NCBI RefSeq assembly: GCF_900102855.1
Contig: NZ_FMWD01000006.1
Span: 186,001-250,000 of the forward strand
Source of the DNA: Thiohalomonas denitrificans
Lineage (GTDB): Bacteria; Pseudomonadota; Gammaproteobacteria; Thiohalomonadales; Thiohalomonadaceae
Length of the DNA: 64,000 nt
Direction of reading: 5' to 3'
Part shown: one piece after another, positions 18,481-30,238 of the stretch
Position numbering within the stretch: the stretch's first letter is position 1
Layout of the letters: each line of letters begins with the position of its first letter
The notes under the pieces: generated by a model
Database searches by the model: none
The model's input: the letters and a program-made list of their open reading frames with translations, nothing else
Told to the model about the DNA's origin: nothing
Program-made: the position numbers and the translations under genes

Positions 18481-19095
18481 CTACGGCTCCATGGCCGTGG
18501 CCGGCTCGAGCAGGGCGGCGCGCAGCAGATTCCATTGCTGCTCCCAATGTTCCAGGGGCGAGCGAGTAAACCCCGAGCGCACGAACTGATTCATGCGCCC
18601 TTCCGCCGTGGCGAGAAGCAGGTTGGCAACCGCCGACACCGGCAGGTCCGTGGCGGCATCCCCGGCCGCCTGACCTTCGCGCAGGGCCTGTTTGAACTGT
18701 GTCTCGACCCGATCGAAGAACTGGCCGATACGGGCGCGCAGCCGATCCGTTTCACCGGTCAGCGCGTCACCCATCAGGATCCGGGTGATGCCGGGATTGC
18801 GATCGGAGAAGCCCAGCAGCACAAGCAGGATCTTTTCGCAGCGGTTCGCCACCTGTCGCTCGTCGGCCACGATGCGGTTGATCAGTCCGAATACCGACTC
18901 CTCGATAAACTCGATCAAGCCTTCATAGATCTTGGCCTTGCTGGGAAAGTGCCTATAGAGGGCGGCCTCGGAGACCCCTACGGCCCGGGCGAGTGCGGCC
19001 GTGGTAATGCGTGCCCCGGGACTGGTCTCCAGCTCCCGGGCAAGGGCCTCGAGGATCTGCTGCCGCCGTGGCGGTTTGTTGTTCTCGTTATTCAT
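18481..19095 (-). CDS. slmA: Nucleoid occlusion factor SlmA
   Basis: This 204-residue TetR-family protein has the helix-turn-helix ITTAALARAVGVSEAALYRHFPSK and the SlmA-type C-terminus (RMNQFVRSGFTRSPLEHWEQQW). SlmA binds specific DNA sites and blocks FtsZ ring assembly over the nucleoid. No clear SlmA site was found in the window. It follows argB with a 14-base gap, so both are likely co-transcribed. Confidence 0.93.
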   Translation of the reverse strand: MNNENNKPPRRQQILEALARELETSPGARITTAALARAVGVSEAALYRHFPSKAKIYEGLIEFIEESVFGLINRIVADERQVANRCEKILLVLLGFSDRNPGITRILMGDALTGETDRLRARIGQFFDRVETQFKQALREGQAAGDAATDLPVSAVANLLLATAEGRMNQFVRSGFTRSPLEHWEQQWNLLRAALLEPATAMEP

Positions 19096-19109
19096 ACGCC
19101 CACTCCCCC

Positions 19110-21411
<2,302 letters not shown>

Positions 21412-21478
21412 AATTGAGGTTTCCCATCCTGGAACGATGACCTTGCCGAGAACGCCTGAACGCCCACCAACTGACACT

Positions 21479-21597
21479 CGCCGCAGAGGGCACAGAGGTT
21501 CGCCAGGAAAGGCTTCAGGGTTGAGGTCGCTATCTTTTCACCTGATTCCACATAAGGAACTCCGCGAAACCCGGCGCACTCTGCGTCTCTGCGGTGC
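21479..21597. repeat. Paired CCGCAGAGGGCACAGAGG inverted element
   Basis: The left arm at 21479-21501 (CGCCGCAGAGGGCACAGAGG) faces an inverted right arm at 21572-21597 (CTCTGCGTCTCTGCGG). It is the same design as the elements at 8609 and 25198. It lies between algC and dut. Confidence 0.7.
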
Positions 21598-21662
21598 AGT
21601 ATGGTAATCCATGCGCGGAGGCGGCACCCGGAGCCATGCACACCAGACCGGACGAGGTAGCG

Positions 21663-22118
21663 TTACCGGGTCCCGGTGTGACCGAAACCGCCGACCCCGC
21701 GGGCGCTTTCTTCAAATTCCTCCACCACGGAAAACTGCACCTGGGCAATGGGGACAAAGACCATCTGCGCGATGCGCTCACCGATCTGAATCGTAAAAGA
21801 GTGATCTCCCCGATTCCAGCACGATACATAGACCTGTCCCTGATAATCGGAATCGATCAGTCCAACCAGGTTGCCGAGCACGATGCCGTGCTTGTGACCG
21901 AGACCGGAACGCGGCAGTAATACGGCCGCGAGCGTCGGATCCCCGATATGGATCGCAAGGCCCGTCGGAATCAGGTGCGTCTCTCCGGGCGCAAGGCTCA
22001 GCGGCTCTTCCAGACAGGCTCGCAGGTCCAGACCCGCTGACCCATCCGTCGCGTAGTGGGGCATGGGTATGGTGCTCCCCAGCCGCTTGTCCAAAACCTT
22101 GAGTTCGATGTTTCTCAT
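21663..22118 (-). CDS. dut: dUTP diphosphatase
   Basis: The protein has 151 residues. All five dUTPase motifs are visible: [44 protein letters not shown] and [10 protein letters not shown]. It hydrolyses dUTP to dUMP and limits uracil in DNA. The start overlaps the coaBC stop by 4 bases, so it follows coaBC in one operon. Confidence 0.97.
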   Translation of the reverse strand: MRNIELKVLDKRLGSTIPMPHYATDGSAGLDLRACLEEPLSLAPGETHLIPTGLAIHIGDPTLAAVLLPRSGLGHKHGIVLGNLVGLIDSDYQGQVYVSCWNRGDHSFTIQIGERIAQMVFVPIAQVQFSVVEEFEESARGVGGFGHTGTR

Positions 22119-23323
22119 ACCTTCTCCCCGTTCGGCATACGCGCCCTCACCCGGTCCAGCAGTCGGTGTGCCAGTTCCGATTTGCGCATGAGGGGAAGCG
22201 CGTCATCGCCTCCCTCCCAAATGACGTGCAGCGCATTATAGTCACTATTGAACCCCCTCCCTTCGGCCCGTTCGCCCACAAGATTGGCGGCAATCAGGTC
22301 GAGGTGCTTGTTGCGCAGCTTGTTGCGGGCATTAACCACCAGATCCTGCGTTTCGGCGGCAAATCCGACCGCAAACGGTCTTTGCGCGAGTCCGGCGACC
22401 GCGGCCAGAATATCGGGGTTGCGTTCCAGTTCGAGGGTGATCCTCGCCTCCTGTTTTTTTATCTTCTCCGCCGCCGGCAATCCGGGCCGGTAATCGGCCA
22501 CCGCCGCGCAACCGATGAAGAGATCACCGGGGCCAGCCAGTACACTCTCCAGCATCTGTTCGGCACTTTCCACGTCGATGCGCTCAATCCCCACAGGGGT
22601 GTCCAGTGCCACCGGGCCGGCCACCAGCCGTACCCGGGCACCGCGTGCCCTTGCAGCGGCGGCCAGGGCGAATCCCATCTTTCCCGAACTGTGGTTCGAG
22701 AGGAATCGCACCGGGTCCAGCGCTTCCCGGGTGGGACCGGCAGTGATGGTCACCGCAACGCCGTCGAAATCCCTGGGGCGAAGCAGGCCCGCGAGCCCCT
22801 CGACCAGCGACTCCGGCTCCAGCATGCGTCCCGGTCCGGTCTCGCCACAGGCCTGTTCGCCCTCCGCCGGGCCCAGCCGATGGATACCCCGTGAGGCCAG
22901 GCGCGCAACGTTATCGACGGTGGCGGCCGCCAGCCACATCTGCCGGTTCATTGCCGGGGCCACCACCAGCGGGGCTTCGGTGGCCAGGCAGAGCGTGGAC
23001 AGCAGGTCGTCCGCCATCCCCGCCGTCAATCGGGCGAGAAAATCGGCGCTGGCGGGGGCCACCAGCACCAGATCGGCCCAGCGCGCCAGCTCGATATGCC
23101 CCATCGCCGCCTCATGGGCGGGGTCGAAGAGCTCGCTTCGAACCGGATGGCCGGAAAGCGCCTGGAGGGTCATGGGGGCAATGAACTGACCCGCAGCAGG
23201 CGTCATCACCACCCGTACATCGGCCCCGGCACGGCGCAGCTCCCGTACCAGCTCGGCACTCTTGTACGCGGCAATGCCCCCGGTCACGCCGAGCAAAACC
23301 CGTTTGTCGGTAAGCGCTTGCAT
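22115..23323 (-). CDS. coaBC: Bifunctional phosphopantothenoylcysteine decarboxylase/synthetase
   Basis: This 402-residue protein makes 4'-phosphopantetheine in coenzyme A synthesis. The N-terminal flavoprotein half has [31 protein letters not shown] (PAMN motif) and the catalytic Cys in [12 protein letters not shown]. The C-terminal synthetase half has [29 protein letters not shown]. The region upstream of the start is a long minisatellite. Confidence 0.97.
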   Translation of the reverse strand: MQALTDKRVLLGVTGGIAAYKSAELVRELRRAGADVRVVMTPAAGQFIAPMTLQALSGHPVRSELFDPAHEAAMGHIELARWADLVLVAPASADFLARLTAGMADDLLSTLCLATEAPLVVAPAMNRQMWLAAATVDNVARLASRGIHRLGPAEGEQACGETGPGRMLEPESLVEGLAGLLRPRDFDGVAVTITAGPTREALDPVRFLSNHSSGKMGFALAAAARARGARVRLVAGPVALDTPVGIERIDVESAEQMLESVLAGPGDLFIGCAAVADYRPGLPAAEKIKKQEARITLELERNPDILAAVAGLAQRPFAVGFAAETQDLVVNARNKLRNKHLDLIAANLVGERAEGRGFNSDYNALHVIWEGGDDALPLMRKSELAHRLLDRVRARMPNGEKV

Positions 23324-23340
23324 ATCCCGGAGTTTAACAC

Positions 23341-23600
23341 CAGTGGCGAGTGGCTAGTAGCGAGTGGCGAGTGGCGAGTGGCGAGTGGCGAGTGGCGAGT
23401 GGCGAGGGACGAGTGACGAGGGACGAGGGACGAGTGGCGAGTGGCGAGGGACGAGTGGCGAGGGACGAGTGGCGAGAGACAAAAGGCGAAAGGCGAGTGG
23501 CAAGGGTGAGCGGGTTTAGCCCGATCCCAAAGTGCCCCGGACGTGTCCTAGCAACTAGCTACTAGCCACTCGCCACTCGCTACTAGCCACTCGCCACTGA
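23341..23600. repeat. GGCGAGT minisatellite with inverted right flank
   Basis: From 23341 to about 23512, degenerate 7-base units (GTGGCGA, GGGACGA, GTGGCTA) run in tandem; at least five perfect GAGTGGC repeats occur in a row near 23364-23402. At 23550-23600 the same units appear inverted (ACTAGCTACTAGCCACTCGC...). The array separates the divergent coaBC and radC genes. It is not a CRISPR: units are short and contiguous with no spacers. Confidence 0.85.
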
Positions 23601-23643
23601 CTGGCGATAGAATCGACACGATGTTCAACATGGAGGTTTGCGG

Positions 23644-24318
23644 ATGGCGATCACGGACTGGCCGGCTACCGAACGGCCGCGCGAGAAGTTGCTGGAAAGG
23701 GGCGCGGACAGCCTGTCGGATGCCGAATTGCTGGCGATTTTCCTGCGCACGGGGGTGCCGGGCAAGACCGCCGTGGATCTGGCACGCGATCTGTTGAACC
23801 GCTTCGGCGGCCTGCGCCCGTTGCTGGAGGCGGACCGCGACGGATTCTGCGAGGCCAGGGGGCTGGGCGAAGCGAAATTCGTGCAGCTTCAGGCAACGCT
23901 CGAGATCAGCCGCCGCCATCTGATGACGGCGCTTCGGCGCGGGGACGCCCTTACCAGCCCCGATGCAACCCGCCGCTACCTGGCGGCGCGGCTTCGAGGT
24001 GAAGGCCGGGAAGTCTTTGCCTGCCTGTTCCTCGATAATCGCCATCGGGTATTGGCCTATGAAGAACTCTTCTTTGGCACCGTCGACGGGGCTTCGGTAC
24101 ATCCCCGGGAGGTGGTCAAACGCACTCTCAGCCACAATGCCGCCGCCCTCATCCTTGCCCACAACCACCCTTCGGGAGTCGCCGAGCCCAGCCGTGCCGA
24201 CGAACACATTACCGGTCGCCTCAAGGAGGCACTGGCCCTAATCGATGTTCGCGTACTGGACCACCTGATCATTGGTGATGGTGAAATCACCTCCCTTGCC
24301 GAGCGGGGGCTACTGTAA
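23644..24318 (+). CDS. radC: RadC/YicR family JAB-domain protein
   Basis: This 224-residue protein has an N-terminal helix-hairpin-helix-like part ([23 protein letters not shown]) and a C-terminal MPN/JAB metal site. That site has Glu in [21 protein letters not shown], and [16 protein letters not shown]. The original radC DNA-repair role was later withdrawn, so the function is unclear. GGAGG sits 7 bases before the ATG at 23644, preferred to a TTG at 23638. Confidence 0.93.
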   Translation: MAITDWPATERPREKLLERGADSLSDAELLAIFLRTGVPGKTAVDLARDLLNRFGGLRPLLEADRDGFCEARGLGEAKFVQLQATLEISRRHLMTALRRGDALTSPDATRRYLAARLRGEGREVFACLFLDNRHRVLAYEELFFGTVDGASVHPREVVKRTLSHNAAALILAHNHPSGVAEPSRADEHITGRLKEALALIDVRVLDHLIIGDGEITSLAERGLL

Positions 24319-24338
24319 AAAGGGCACTCCGATAAATT

Positions 24339-24407
24339 CGTCATTCCCGCGAAAGCGGGAATCCAGCCGTTTGCTTTTACTGGGCTCCCGCTTTCGCGGG
24401 AGTGACG
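24339..24407. repeat. TTCCCGCGAAAGCGGGAA-type palindromic element
   Basis: The left unit at 24339-24366 (CGTCATTCCCGCGAAAGCGG...) is internally palindromic. It is repeated in inverted form at 24380-24407 (CTCCCGCTTTCGCGGGAG then TGACG). Such CGTCATTCCCGC units are widespread in proteobacteria. It could also end radC transcription; only a short T-run (CTTTTT) follows at 24416. Confidence 0.8.
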
Positions 24408-24586
24408 AAAAATGACTTTTTAGAGGGTTCCAAAAGATCTCACCACGGGAAACCGCGGGAAAGGGAAAACCCTGGCGGTAGCCGTTTTTTTGCCGGCGCC
24501 GCCAAGCTCATCAGTAAACCGTTGAACTTGCGAATCTTTTCACTCGTTGTGGTCTCCATGCTCAGCAATCCCCTTGCAGCTTTCAC

Positions 24587-24615
24587 TTGTGACCGGAAAC
24601 GCTTTCTGCTATAAA
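24587..24615 (+). promoter_or_regulatory. Likely sigma-70 promoter of rpmB-rpmG
   Basis: TTGTGA (24587-24592) and TATAAA (24610-24615) are spaced by exactly 17 bases and lie 52 bases before the rpmB start. Confidence 0.6.
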
Positions 24616-24666
24616 GTCCGGCTTTCTGCCTTCGGGCAGACGAATTTGGAAATTGGAGGCGGAATC

Positions 24667-24903
24667 ATGTCCAGGGTATGCCAGGTAACGGGCAAACGTC
24701 CGATCACCGGTAATAATGTTTCGCACGCCAACAACAAGACCAAGCGCCGTTTCCTGCCGAACCTTCATTCCCACCGGTTCTGGGTAGAAGGCGAGAAGCG
24801 CTGGGTCAAGCTGCGGGTCAGCAGCAATGGCATGCGTATTATCGACAAGAAAGGTATCGACACCGTACTCGCGGAGATTCGTGCCCGCGGCGAAAAGGTG
24901 TAA
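24667..24903 (+). CDS. rpmB: 50S ribosomal protein L28
   Basis: This 78-residue protein begins [20 protein letters not shown] and continues with [19 protein letters not shown], the standard bL28 sequence. GGAGG at 24655-24659 lies 7 bases before the ATG; the open frame upstream of it is non-coding. It is the first gene of the conserved rpmB-rpmG pair. Confidence 0.98.
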   Translation: MSRVCQVTGKRPITGNNVSHANNKTKRRFLPNLHSHRFWVEGEKRWVKLRVSSNGMRIIDKKGIDTVLAEIRARGEKV

Positions 24904-24915
24904 GGAGGATCGGTC

Positions 24916-25083
24916 ATGGCTAAAGGTATACGCGAAAAGATCCGGCTGGTCTCCAGTGCCGGAACGGGTCACTTCTATACGACCGACAAAAACAAGCGCA
25001 ACATGCCGGAGAAAATGCAGATCAAGAAATTTGATCCGGTGGTTCGCAAGCACGTGATGTACAAGGAAGCGAAGATCAAGTAA
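24916..25083 (+). CDS. rpmG: 50S ribosomal protein L33
   Basis: This 55-residue protein ([20 protein letters not shown], then [20 protein letters not shown]) is a complete bL33 of the zinc-free type, without the CxxC pairs. AAGGAGG lies 7 bases before the start. It follows rpmB by 12 bases. Confidence 0.98.
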   Translation: MAKGIREKIRLVSSAGTGHFYTTDKNKRNMPEKMQIKKFDPVVRKHVMYKEAKIK

Positions 25084-25110
25084 TCAACGCCTCCCTGCTA
25101 CTACGCGCTG

Positions 25111-25137
25111 AAAAACCCGGTCCAGGCCGGGTTTTTT
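25111..25137 (+). terminator. Rho-independent terminator after rpmG
   Basis: AAAAACCCGG and CCGGGTTTTTT pair around a 6-base TCCAGG loop, ending in six T residues, 27 bases after the rpmG stop. Confidence 0.9.
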
Positions 25138-25197
25138 ATTGCCCGCTGTTCGGCACCGGCTTTCCGATCGGCGAAGGCGGACAGATAACGGCGGATA

Positions 25198-25265
25198 ACC
25201 ACGGGGGCACGGGGGACACGGAGGGAAAACCATCACCCTTCCCACACCCCGCTGTCCCCGTGGTT
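25198..25265. repeat. Paired AACCACGGGGGCACGG inverted element
   Basis: The left arm at 25198-25225 (AACCACGGGGGCACGGGGGA) and the inverted right arm at 25247-25265 (CCCCGCTGTCCCCGTGGTT) form the third member of the family seen at 8609 and 21479. It sits between the convergent rpmG and metA genes and may fold as a terminator for the latter. Confidence 0.7.
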
Positions 25266-25277
25266 CGGCTTTACCGC

Positions 25278-26345
25278 TCAGCCACGTAGTCCGAAGGGAT
25301 CGTTCGGGTCGATTCCTTCCTTGAAGGGCCGTTTGCGGTCATGGTGGGTGAGCTGATACACGCGGCCGATCCACTTGTTGATGATGGCCTCGGCAGTGTC
25401 GTGCCAGGTGTTGTCCAGATAGTCGACGATCAGCTTTTCGGGAAACTCGGGGATGGGTTGGCCCCGCTCCCGGGCGCTGGACACCCGTAAGCGATGCTCA
25501 TCGAGAATGGCCTCCGCCTGGGGCGTGAAATAGTTATCGATGGATGGCGGATAGTCATCGCGCCTGCCGGCGCCAAACAGCGTCACCTCACGCTTGTACT
25601 CCTTGAGCAGGCTGATGACGTCATACTCCGGATGACCCTGGAAAAACACCAGCCGGAACAGATCCTCACTGGTTGCCAGGTGCACTCCGGCCTCCTCGCT
25701 TTCGGCCAGGACCCGACAGCCCACCGACTCGAACTGCTCCCGCCCGATCGCATTGAAACGGGAGTGAGGCACATCGAAGCGGGTGTTGACGCCGGCGACC
25801 AGCGGATGCTGACCGGACACGCGGTGCGAATAGACACCCCAGCGCTTGAATCCCAGTGGCCGGCGTTTCTGGCCATAGCGGAACTCCATGACGGCGTGGG
25901 TCGTCAGGCATGAGCAGAGCGTCGAGGTGACGTTTTCATAGGCCCAGTCGATGACCCTGATGAGCGGCTTCCAGAATGGCTGTTCCGAAAGCTCGGTCCC
26001 CTGCACGTTGGCACCAGTAATGATCAGCGCATCGAGCCCCTCATCCATCAGGTCCTCGAAGCGCTCGTAATAACGGTCAATATGTCCGGCTGCGTCCGGC
26101 CCCCGCTCAAGCTCCTTCAGGGTGAACGGGTGCATGTAAAACTGGGCGATCTGGTTCGCCTCGCCCACCAGCCGGAAAAACTGGCGCTCGGTGGCGGAGA
26201 GCGCCGCATCAGGCATCATGTTGAGCAGCCCCACATGCAATTCACGAATATCCTGGTGCACGGCCACATCGCGCTCAAGGACATTCTGCCCCTCCTGGCG
26301 AAGACGGCTGAAGGCGGGAAGTTCGGTATTGGCGACCAGCGGCAT
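25278..26345 (-). CDS. metA: Homoserine O-succinyl/acetyltransferase (MetA family)
   Basis: This 355-residue protein has the class-I glutamine-amidotransferase-like fold of MetA. LHVGLLNMMPDAALSATERQF is the N-terminal signature. The nucleophile Cys lies in STLCSCLTTHAVMEF, and the His/Glu pair in FFQGHPEYDVISLLKEY. It activates homoserine for methionine synthesis; whether it uses succinyl- or acetyl-CoA cannot be decided from the sequence here. It lies 27 bases after the P-loop protein gene upstream. Confidence 0.92.
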   Translation of the reverse strand: MPLVANTELPAFSRLRQEGQNVLERDVAVHQDIRELHVGLLNMMPDAALSATERQFFRLVGEANQIAQFYMHPFTLKELERGPDAAGHIDRYYERFEDLMDEGLDALIITGANVQGTELSEQPFWKPLIRVIDWAYENVTSTLCSCLTTHAVMEFRYGQKRRPLGFKRWGVYSHRVSGQHPLVAGVNTRFDVPHSRFNAIGREQFESVGCRVLAESEEAGVHLATSEDLFRLVFFQGHPEYDVISLLKEYKREVTLFGAGRRDDYPPSIDNYFTPQAEAILDEHRLRVSSARERGQPIPEFPEKLIVDYLDNTWHDTAEAIINKWIGRVYQLTHHDRKRPFKEGIDPNDPFGLRG

Positions 26346-26372
26346 CGGTTCGGTTACCTCGAAAACAAAGGA

Positions 26373-27218
26373 TTACGACTGACGGGCAATGGCCGTCTCG
26401 ACCAGCTCCAGGAAATCCCCCTCGCTCTTCACCCGCCACAATTCGTTGGTGGTCACGGTATAGCCGTAGCTACCGGCCATCGCCTGGTAGCGCGGGATGC
26501 GGGAGTAGAACAGACGCGGGAATACCCAGCGAACGAAATCATCGGGGTCAATCTGTGCCACATACTCCAGCCGACGCTCACCCATATAGGTCGAGAGCTG
26601 TTCATCCAGAAAGGCCTCGCGGTAGTAAAGCGGCTTGGGGTCCGAAGCGGCCCGACGGATCAGTTCCTGTTCATCTTTTTCCGTAGCCTGGATGTACAGC
26701 AGCAGGGTTTCCCGCTCCAGTACCTCCGTCACCTCGGGGTCATCCAATTCACAGACGCTACCGCCGGCATCGTTGATGAAATGGCGATAGCCATAGATGC
26801 TCTGGGCCTTCTCGATAAACGCGGGCACATCCTTAAGGGCCGCCACCTCGGCCTGATGGTGCAATCCCTGGCGACGCTTGAATTCCTGCAGGGACAGCCC
26901 GCCTTTCTCGGGATTGCCGATCTTGCCCATGAAGCTGGCAACCGGTTTCAGATGATCGACGGTAATATTGTTGCGGATGTAGATGGAATCCGACCGCAGC
27001 AAGTCGCGAAGAAACGGCACCTGCATCGCCTGCTGCTTGATGTTGTCGAGGATTGCTTCGTCCAGATAGCGGGTACCGATGCGGTAATCGGCAGAATAAT
27101 GAAACCAGCTACCCTGCAGCAGAATGTTGGAAAGGCGGGTCTTGCCCACGCCCGACATTCCCAGCAAAGTAATGCGCTTGGTTTTCCAGTTTCGAAATTG
27201 CTTGGCACTCAGCTTCAC
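26373..27218 (-). CDS. P-loop ATPase of unknown function next to metA
   Basis: This 281-residue protein has a clear Walker A, ITLLGMSGVGKTRLSNIL, near the N-terminus. A charged region with WFHYSADYRIGTRYLDE follows and could be an acceptor or second metal site; the middle is helical and the C-terminus has WVFPRLFYSRIPRYQAMA. The family was not recognised; fold cues suggest a small-molecule kinase or an adenylate-kinase-like ATPase. The GTG at 27218 is chosen because homology-like sequence begins there; the frame runs on to 27395 across a direct repeat. It is probably co-transcribed with metA. Confidence 0.7.
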   Translation of the reverse strand: MKLSAKQFRNWKTKRITLLGMSGVGKTRLSNILLQGSWFHYSADYRIGTRYLDEAILDNIKQQAMQVPFLRDLLRSDSIYIRNNITVDHLKPVASFMGKIGNPEKGGLSLQEFKRRQGLHHQAEVAALKDVPAFIEKAQSIYGYRHFINDAGGSVCELDDPEVTEVLERETLLLYIQATEKDEQELIRRAASDPKPLYYREAFLDEQLSTYMGERRLEYVAQIDPDDFVRWVFPRLFYSRIPRYQAMAGSYGYTVTTNELWRVKSEGDFLELVETAIARQS

Positions 27219-27531
27219 GACAGATGCTCCAGCGGAAAACCCGTGGAATTGTAAAGCAAGGACTTCATCCCTGTCAGGCCAAGCGATGCCCGTACTTGAT
27301 TTATTGTTCCATATACCGGAACTTATCCAAATGCCGGAACTTATCCAACTATTATGTCGGAGTTTGTCCCTGCACGGTGATACATACGCAGACACAGGCG
27401 CCTACCGGTTTAATCATCCCACACCTCCTCGGAGGGTGAATGGAAAGCAGCCATCGCGTTCGGCGCCAAATGGTGACGAGCGTCGACGTTGATCGAGCGC
27501 ACTCCCCGGCAGCAAAGGGTAGCAGGGTCCC
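27219..27531. other. Divergent intergenic region with an 18-bp tandem repeat
   Basis: About 310 bases separate the P-loop gene and the histidine kinase gene. CCGGAACTTATCCAA occurs twice, at 27316-27330 and 27334-27348 (period 18). It could be an operator for either gene; no strong promoter was recognised. Confidence 0.5.
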
Positions 27532-30033
27532 ATGAAGCCGCCGGGGCGTGCCCTTTTCTCCTGGGTGCAGAGACTGAGCCTCACCCGCAAGGTGGTCGGA
27601 CTGACCCTTCTGCTGGGTACCGGGGTCTGGCTCGGTTTCGATTACCAGATGACGCGGGATCTGGAAGGCGTCTTCCTTGAAACCGTGAAGGAGGATCTCG
27701 AGGGACAGGCCCTCCGCGACCGCTACGCGTTCAATCAGCGCCTGGAGCATCACAACCGGGCTGCGCGGCTAATCGCCTCACAGATGAGATTCACCGAGTA
27801 TGTGGCCAAGGTGGACTGGTCCGAGCGTCACGGGCCGCCGCTGATCCACCGGGAACCGCCTCCCTGGATGCCTGAACGATCGATACTGGAGGCGTTTTAC
27901 GACATCCGCTTCGCCATATTGCTCAACGCCCGGGGCAATGCCCGTGAAGTATTCAGTCCCCTGCCGGCCCCGCCGCCGGAACCACTATTGTCCGCTTCGG
28001 CACTGCTGGAGAAACTCGCCCCCGATCAGAGTCACTTGATCGAAATCGGGCAAACCCCGTACACAGTGGCTGTCGAGCCTTTCGATATGGGTGGCCACAC
28101 CGGCACTCTGCTGTTTGCGTCACCCATCGACAACAAGTTTCTCCGCCGTGTGGCGCATGGAGCCGGCCCTGACACCTATCTGGCACTTATCGGTGATCAG
28201 CCGCGCCGGGTAATCGCCAGCAATGCGCCCGATTTTGTCTCTCCCGGAACAGAAATGAGCCAGCTACAAAGCGAATTTCTGGTCACGACCAAGTCCTTTT
28301 CCGATTACGGCGCTACCGATCTCGATGCCCAGCTCTCCTCCCTCCTGACCCGCTCTGCCATCGAGCAGCAGATGAATTCCGTACTCAGCAAGGCGCAGCA
28401 CAAGCGGATCTGGCTGACCGCCGCCCTGCTTCTACCGTTCATCCTTCTGACCTATGCCGTCGCCCGACAAATGCGCGAACTGGCCGCAAAAGTGGACGAA
28501 ATGGCCGTCCTGACGCTGGGGCGAAACGCCTTTTCTCCATTGCGCGGTGATGAACTCTCCGGATTGATGGCGCGCTTTCAGACCTTTTCCACCGCACTGG
28601 CCGCTGCCCGTCATGCCCTGAAAAATGAGGTGCGAACCCGATTGCGGTTCAAGCGCACGGCCATAAAGAACAAGGAGCGAGCCAGACATTCCCGCCACCT
28701 GCAGGCAGTGACCAACGCCATGCAGGTTGGCGTCATCGTTAAAGAAAGCACCGGAACGACTCCTGCCAATGCCACCATGCGGGACTTCATCAGGGAGTGT
28801 GGAGACATCGATGCCTTTCTCGTTGGCACCGAGACCGAGAGTACCGTACTTCACCTGGAAGATGCGGATGGTCGCGAGCGCATGTTCCATGTACGCCGGC
28901 CAGCCAATGGTGAAGAGCAGACACTGCTGGTAAGGGATATCACCCGTGAGGTGCAAATCGACCGGGAGCGCCGGCTGTTCGCCTTTATGCCGGCCGAAAG
29001 CCCCAACCCGATACTGCGTGTCGATAGCAGTGGCCGCCTGGAATACGCCAACCGGGCGAGCGAACCGCTGCTTGCAAAGTGGAACCTCGGAGTCAATGGC
29101 GAACTTCCCGGTTCGCTTCAGGATGAGCTGCAGCGCGCCATGCGCAACAGCGGTAGCGGCACCTTCGAAATCGGCGTGACAGAACGCTGTTACCAGTTCT
29201 TCGTAGCGCGTATCGAGGATTCCGATTTTGTCTATCTCTACGGCAACGATGTTACCGAGCACAAGTGGGCCGAAGCTTCCATCAATTCCCTCAACGATCA
29301 GTTGGCGAAGCATGTGGTTGAACTCCTGCGTACCAACCGGGATCTCGAGGCCTTCAGCTATTCGGTTTCCCACGACCTCAAGGGGCCTCTGCGAACCATC
29401 GACGGGTTCAGTCATATCCTGCTTGAGGAGCACGCCGCCGAGCTGAGTGAATCCGCCAAGAGCGACCTGCAACGTATTCGCACGGCAGTTGCACATATGA
29501 ACGGGCTCATGGAGGGACTACTTAAACTGTCACGGGTCAGCCGAGCGGAGCCGCAGATCGAGGAGATTGATCTGTCGGCGATTGCGCGGGAAACCGGAGT
29601 CCTGCTGCAGCAGATGAAGCCGGATCAGAGCGTCGAATTTGTAGTCGAAGAGGGGCTCACTGCAGCGGCCGACGGCAACCTGTTACAGGTCGTCATGGAA
29701 AACCTGCTCGGCAATGCCTGGAAGTTCACCTCGGGACGAGCTCTCGCGCGCATCCACTTCGGGGTCAAGGAAGTCGCTGGCGAAACCGCGTTCTATGTCC
29801 GTGACAACGGGGCGGGTTTCAGAATGGCCCATGCCGACCGTCTCTTTATCGCTTTCGAGCGGCTCCATGCAGAGCGCGAATTCTCCGGCCACGGTATCGG
29901 TCTGGCGACCGTATCCCGAATCATCGAGCGGCACGGTGGACGCATCTGGGCGGAAGCAGAACCCGATCGGGGCGCCACCTTCTATTTTACCTTTCCATCC
30001 AGGGATAACTGCGGCCGCTCCGCATCCGGATAG
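27532..30033 (+). CDS. Membrane-bound sensor histidine kinase, orphan
   Basis: This 833-residue protein has one N-terminal membrane segment (residues ~20-38), a periplasmic sensor region of ~250 residues and a second membrane segment (~293-311). A HAMP-like stretch and a PAS domain (~480-575, with SPNPILRVDSSGRLEYAN) follow. HisKA has the phosphoacceptor His614 in FSYSVSHDLKGPLRTIDGF. The HATPase domain shows ENLLGNAWKFT, DNGAGFR and GHGIGLATV. All kinase boxes are intact. No response-regulator gene is adjacent, so the target is unknown. Its PAS resembles one in the giant protein at 48506-54379. Confidence 0.9.
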   Translation: MKPPGRALFSWVQRLSLTRKVVGLTLLLGTGVWLGFDYQMTRDLEGVFLETVKEDLEGQALRDRYAFNQRLEHHNRAARLIASQMRFTEYVAKVDWSERHGPPLIHREPPPWMPERSILEAFYDIRFAILLNARGNAREVFSPLPAPPPEPLLSASALLEKLAPDQSHLIEIGQTPYTVAVEPFDMGGHTGTLLFASPIDNKFLRRVAHGAGPDTYLALIGDQPRRVIASNAPDFVSPGTEMSQLQSEFLVTTKSFSDYGATDLDAQLSSLLTRSAIEQQMNSVLSKAQHKRIWLTAALLLPFILLTYAVARQMRELAAKVDEMAVLTLGRNAFSPLRGDELSGLMARFQTFSTALAAARHALKNEVRTRLRFKRTAIKNKERARHSRHLQAVTNAMQVGVIVKESTGTTPANATMRDFIRECGDIDAFLVGTETESTVLHLEDADGRERMFHVRRPANGEEQTLLVRDITREVQIDRERRLFAFMPAESPNPILRVDSSGRLEYANRASEPLLAKWNLGVNGELPGSLQDELQRAMRNSGSGTFEIGVTERCYQFFVARIEDSDFVYLYGNDVTEHKWAEASINSLNDQLAKHVVELLRTNRDLEAFSYSVSHDLKGPLRTIDGFSHILLEEHAAELSESAKSDLQRIRTAVAHMNGLMEGLLKLSRVSRAEPQIEEIDLSAIARETGVLLQQMKPDQSVEFVVEEGLTAAADGNLLQVVMENLLGNAWKFTSGRALARIHFGVKEVAGETAFYVRDNGAGFRMAHADRLFIAFERLHAEREFSGHGIGLATVSRIIERHGGRIWAEAEPDRGATFYFTFPSRDNCGRSASG

Positions 30034-30065
30034 CCACAGAATCCCACGGAGAATACTCTGTCAGC

Positions 30066-30130
30066 AGGCCGGCCTTCAGGCCAACAGCCTGGCGAAGGAA
30101 AACACGCACGGGGGCTAAGCCCGACCTGCA
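30066..30130. repeat. GTAGGTCGGC-type palindromic repeat (copy 1, diverged)
   Basis: AGGCCGGCCTTCAGGCC on the left and GGGCTAAGCCCGACCTGCA on the right are imperfect inverted arms of the REP-like family also at 33469, 46385 and 46891. A tail GCATCAACCATTAGG at 30154-30168 is shared with copy 2. Confidence 0.7.
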
Positions 30131-30238
30131 CCACCGTCACAGATATCAACCGCGCATCAACCATTAGGAGCATCTCCGAGAATAGACTGACCTATTGCGA
30201 GCCTTGCCCTCGTGACGGTCGCTCTTCTCGGACAGGCT

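Noticed and set aside
23341-23520. Possible CRISPR array
   Set aside because: Units are ~7 bases, contiguous and degenerate, with no unique spacers and no cas genes nearby.
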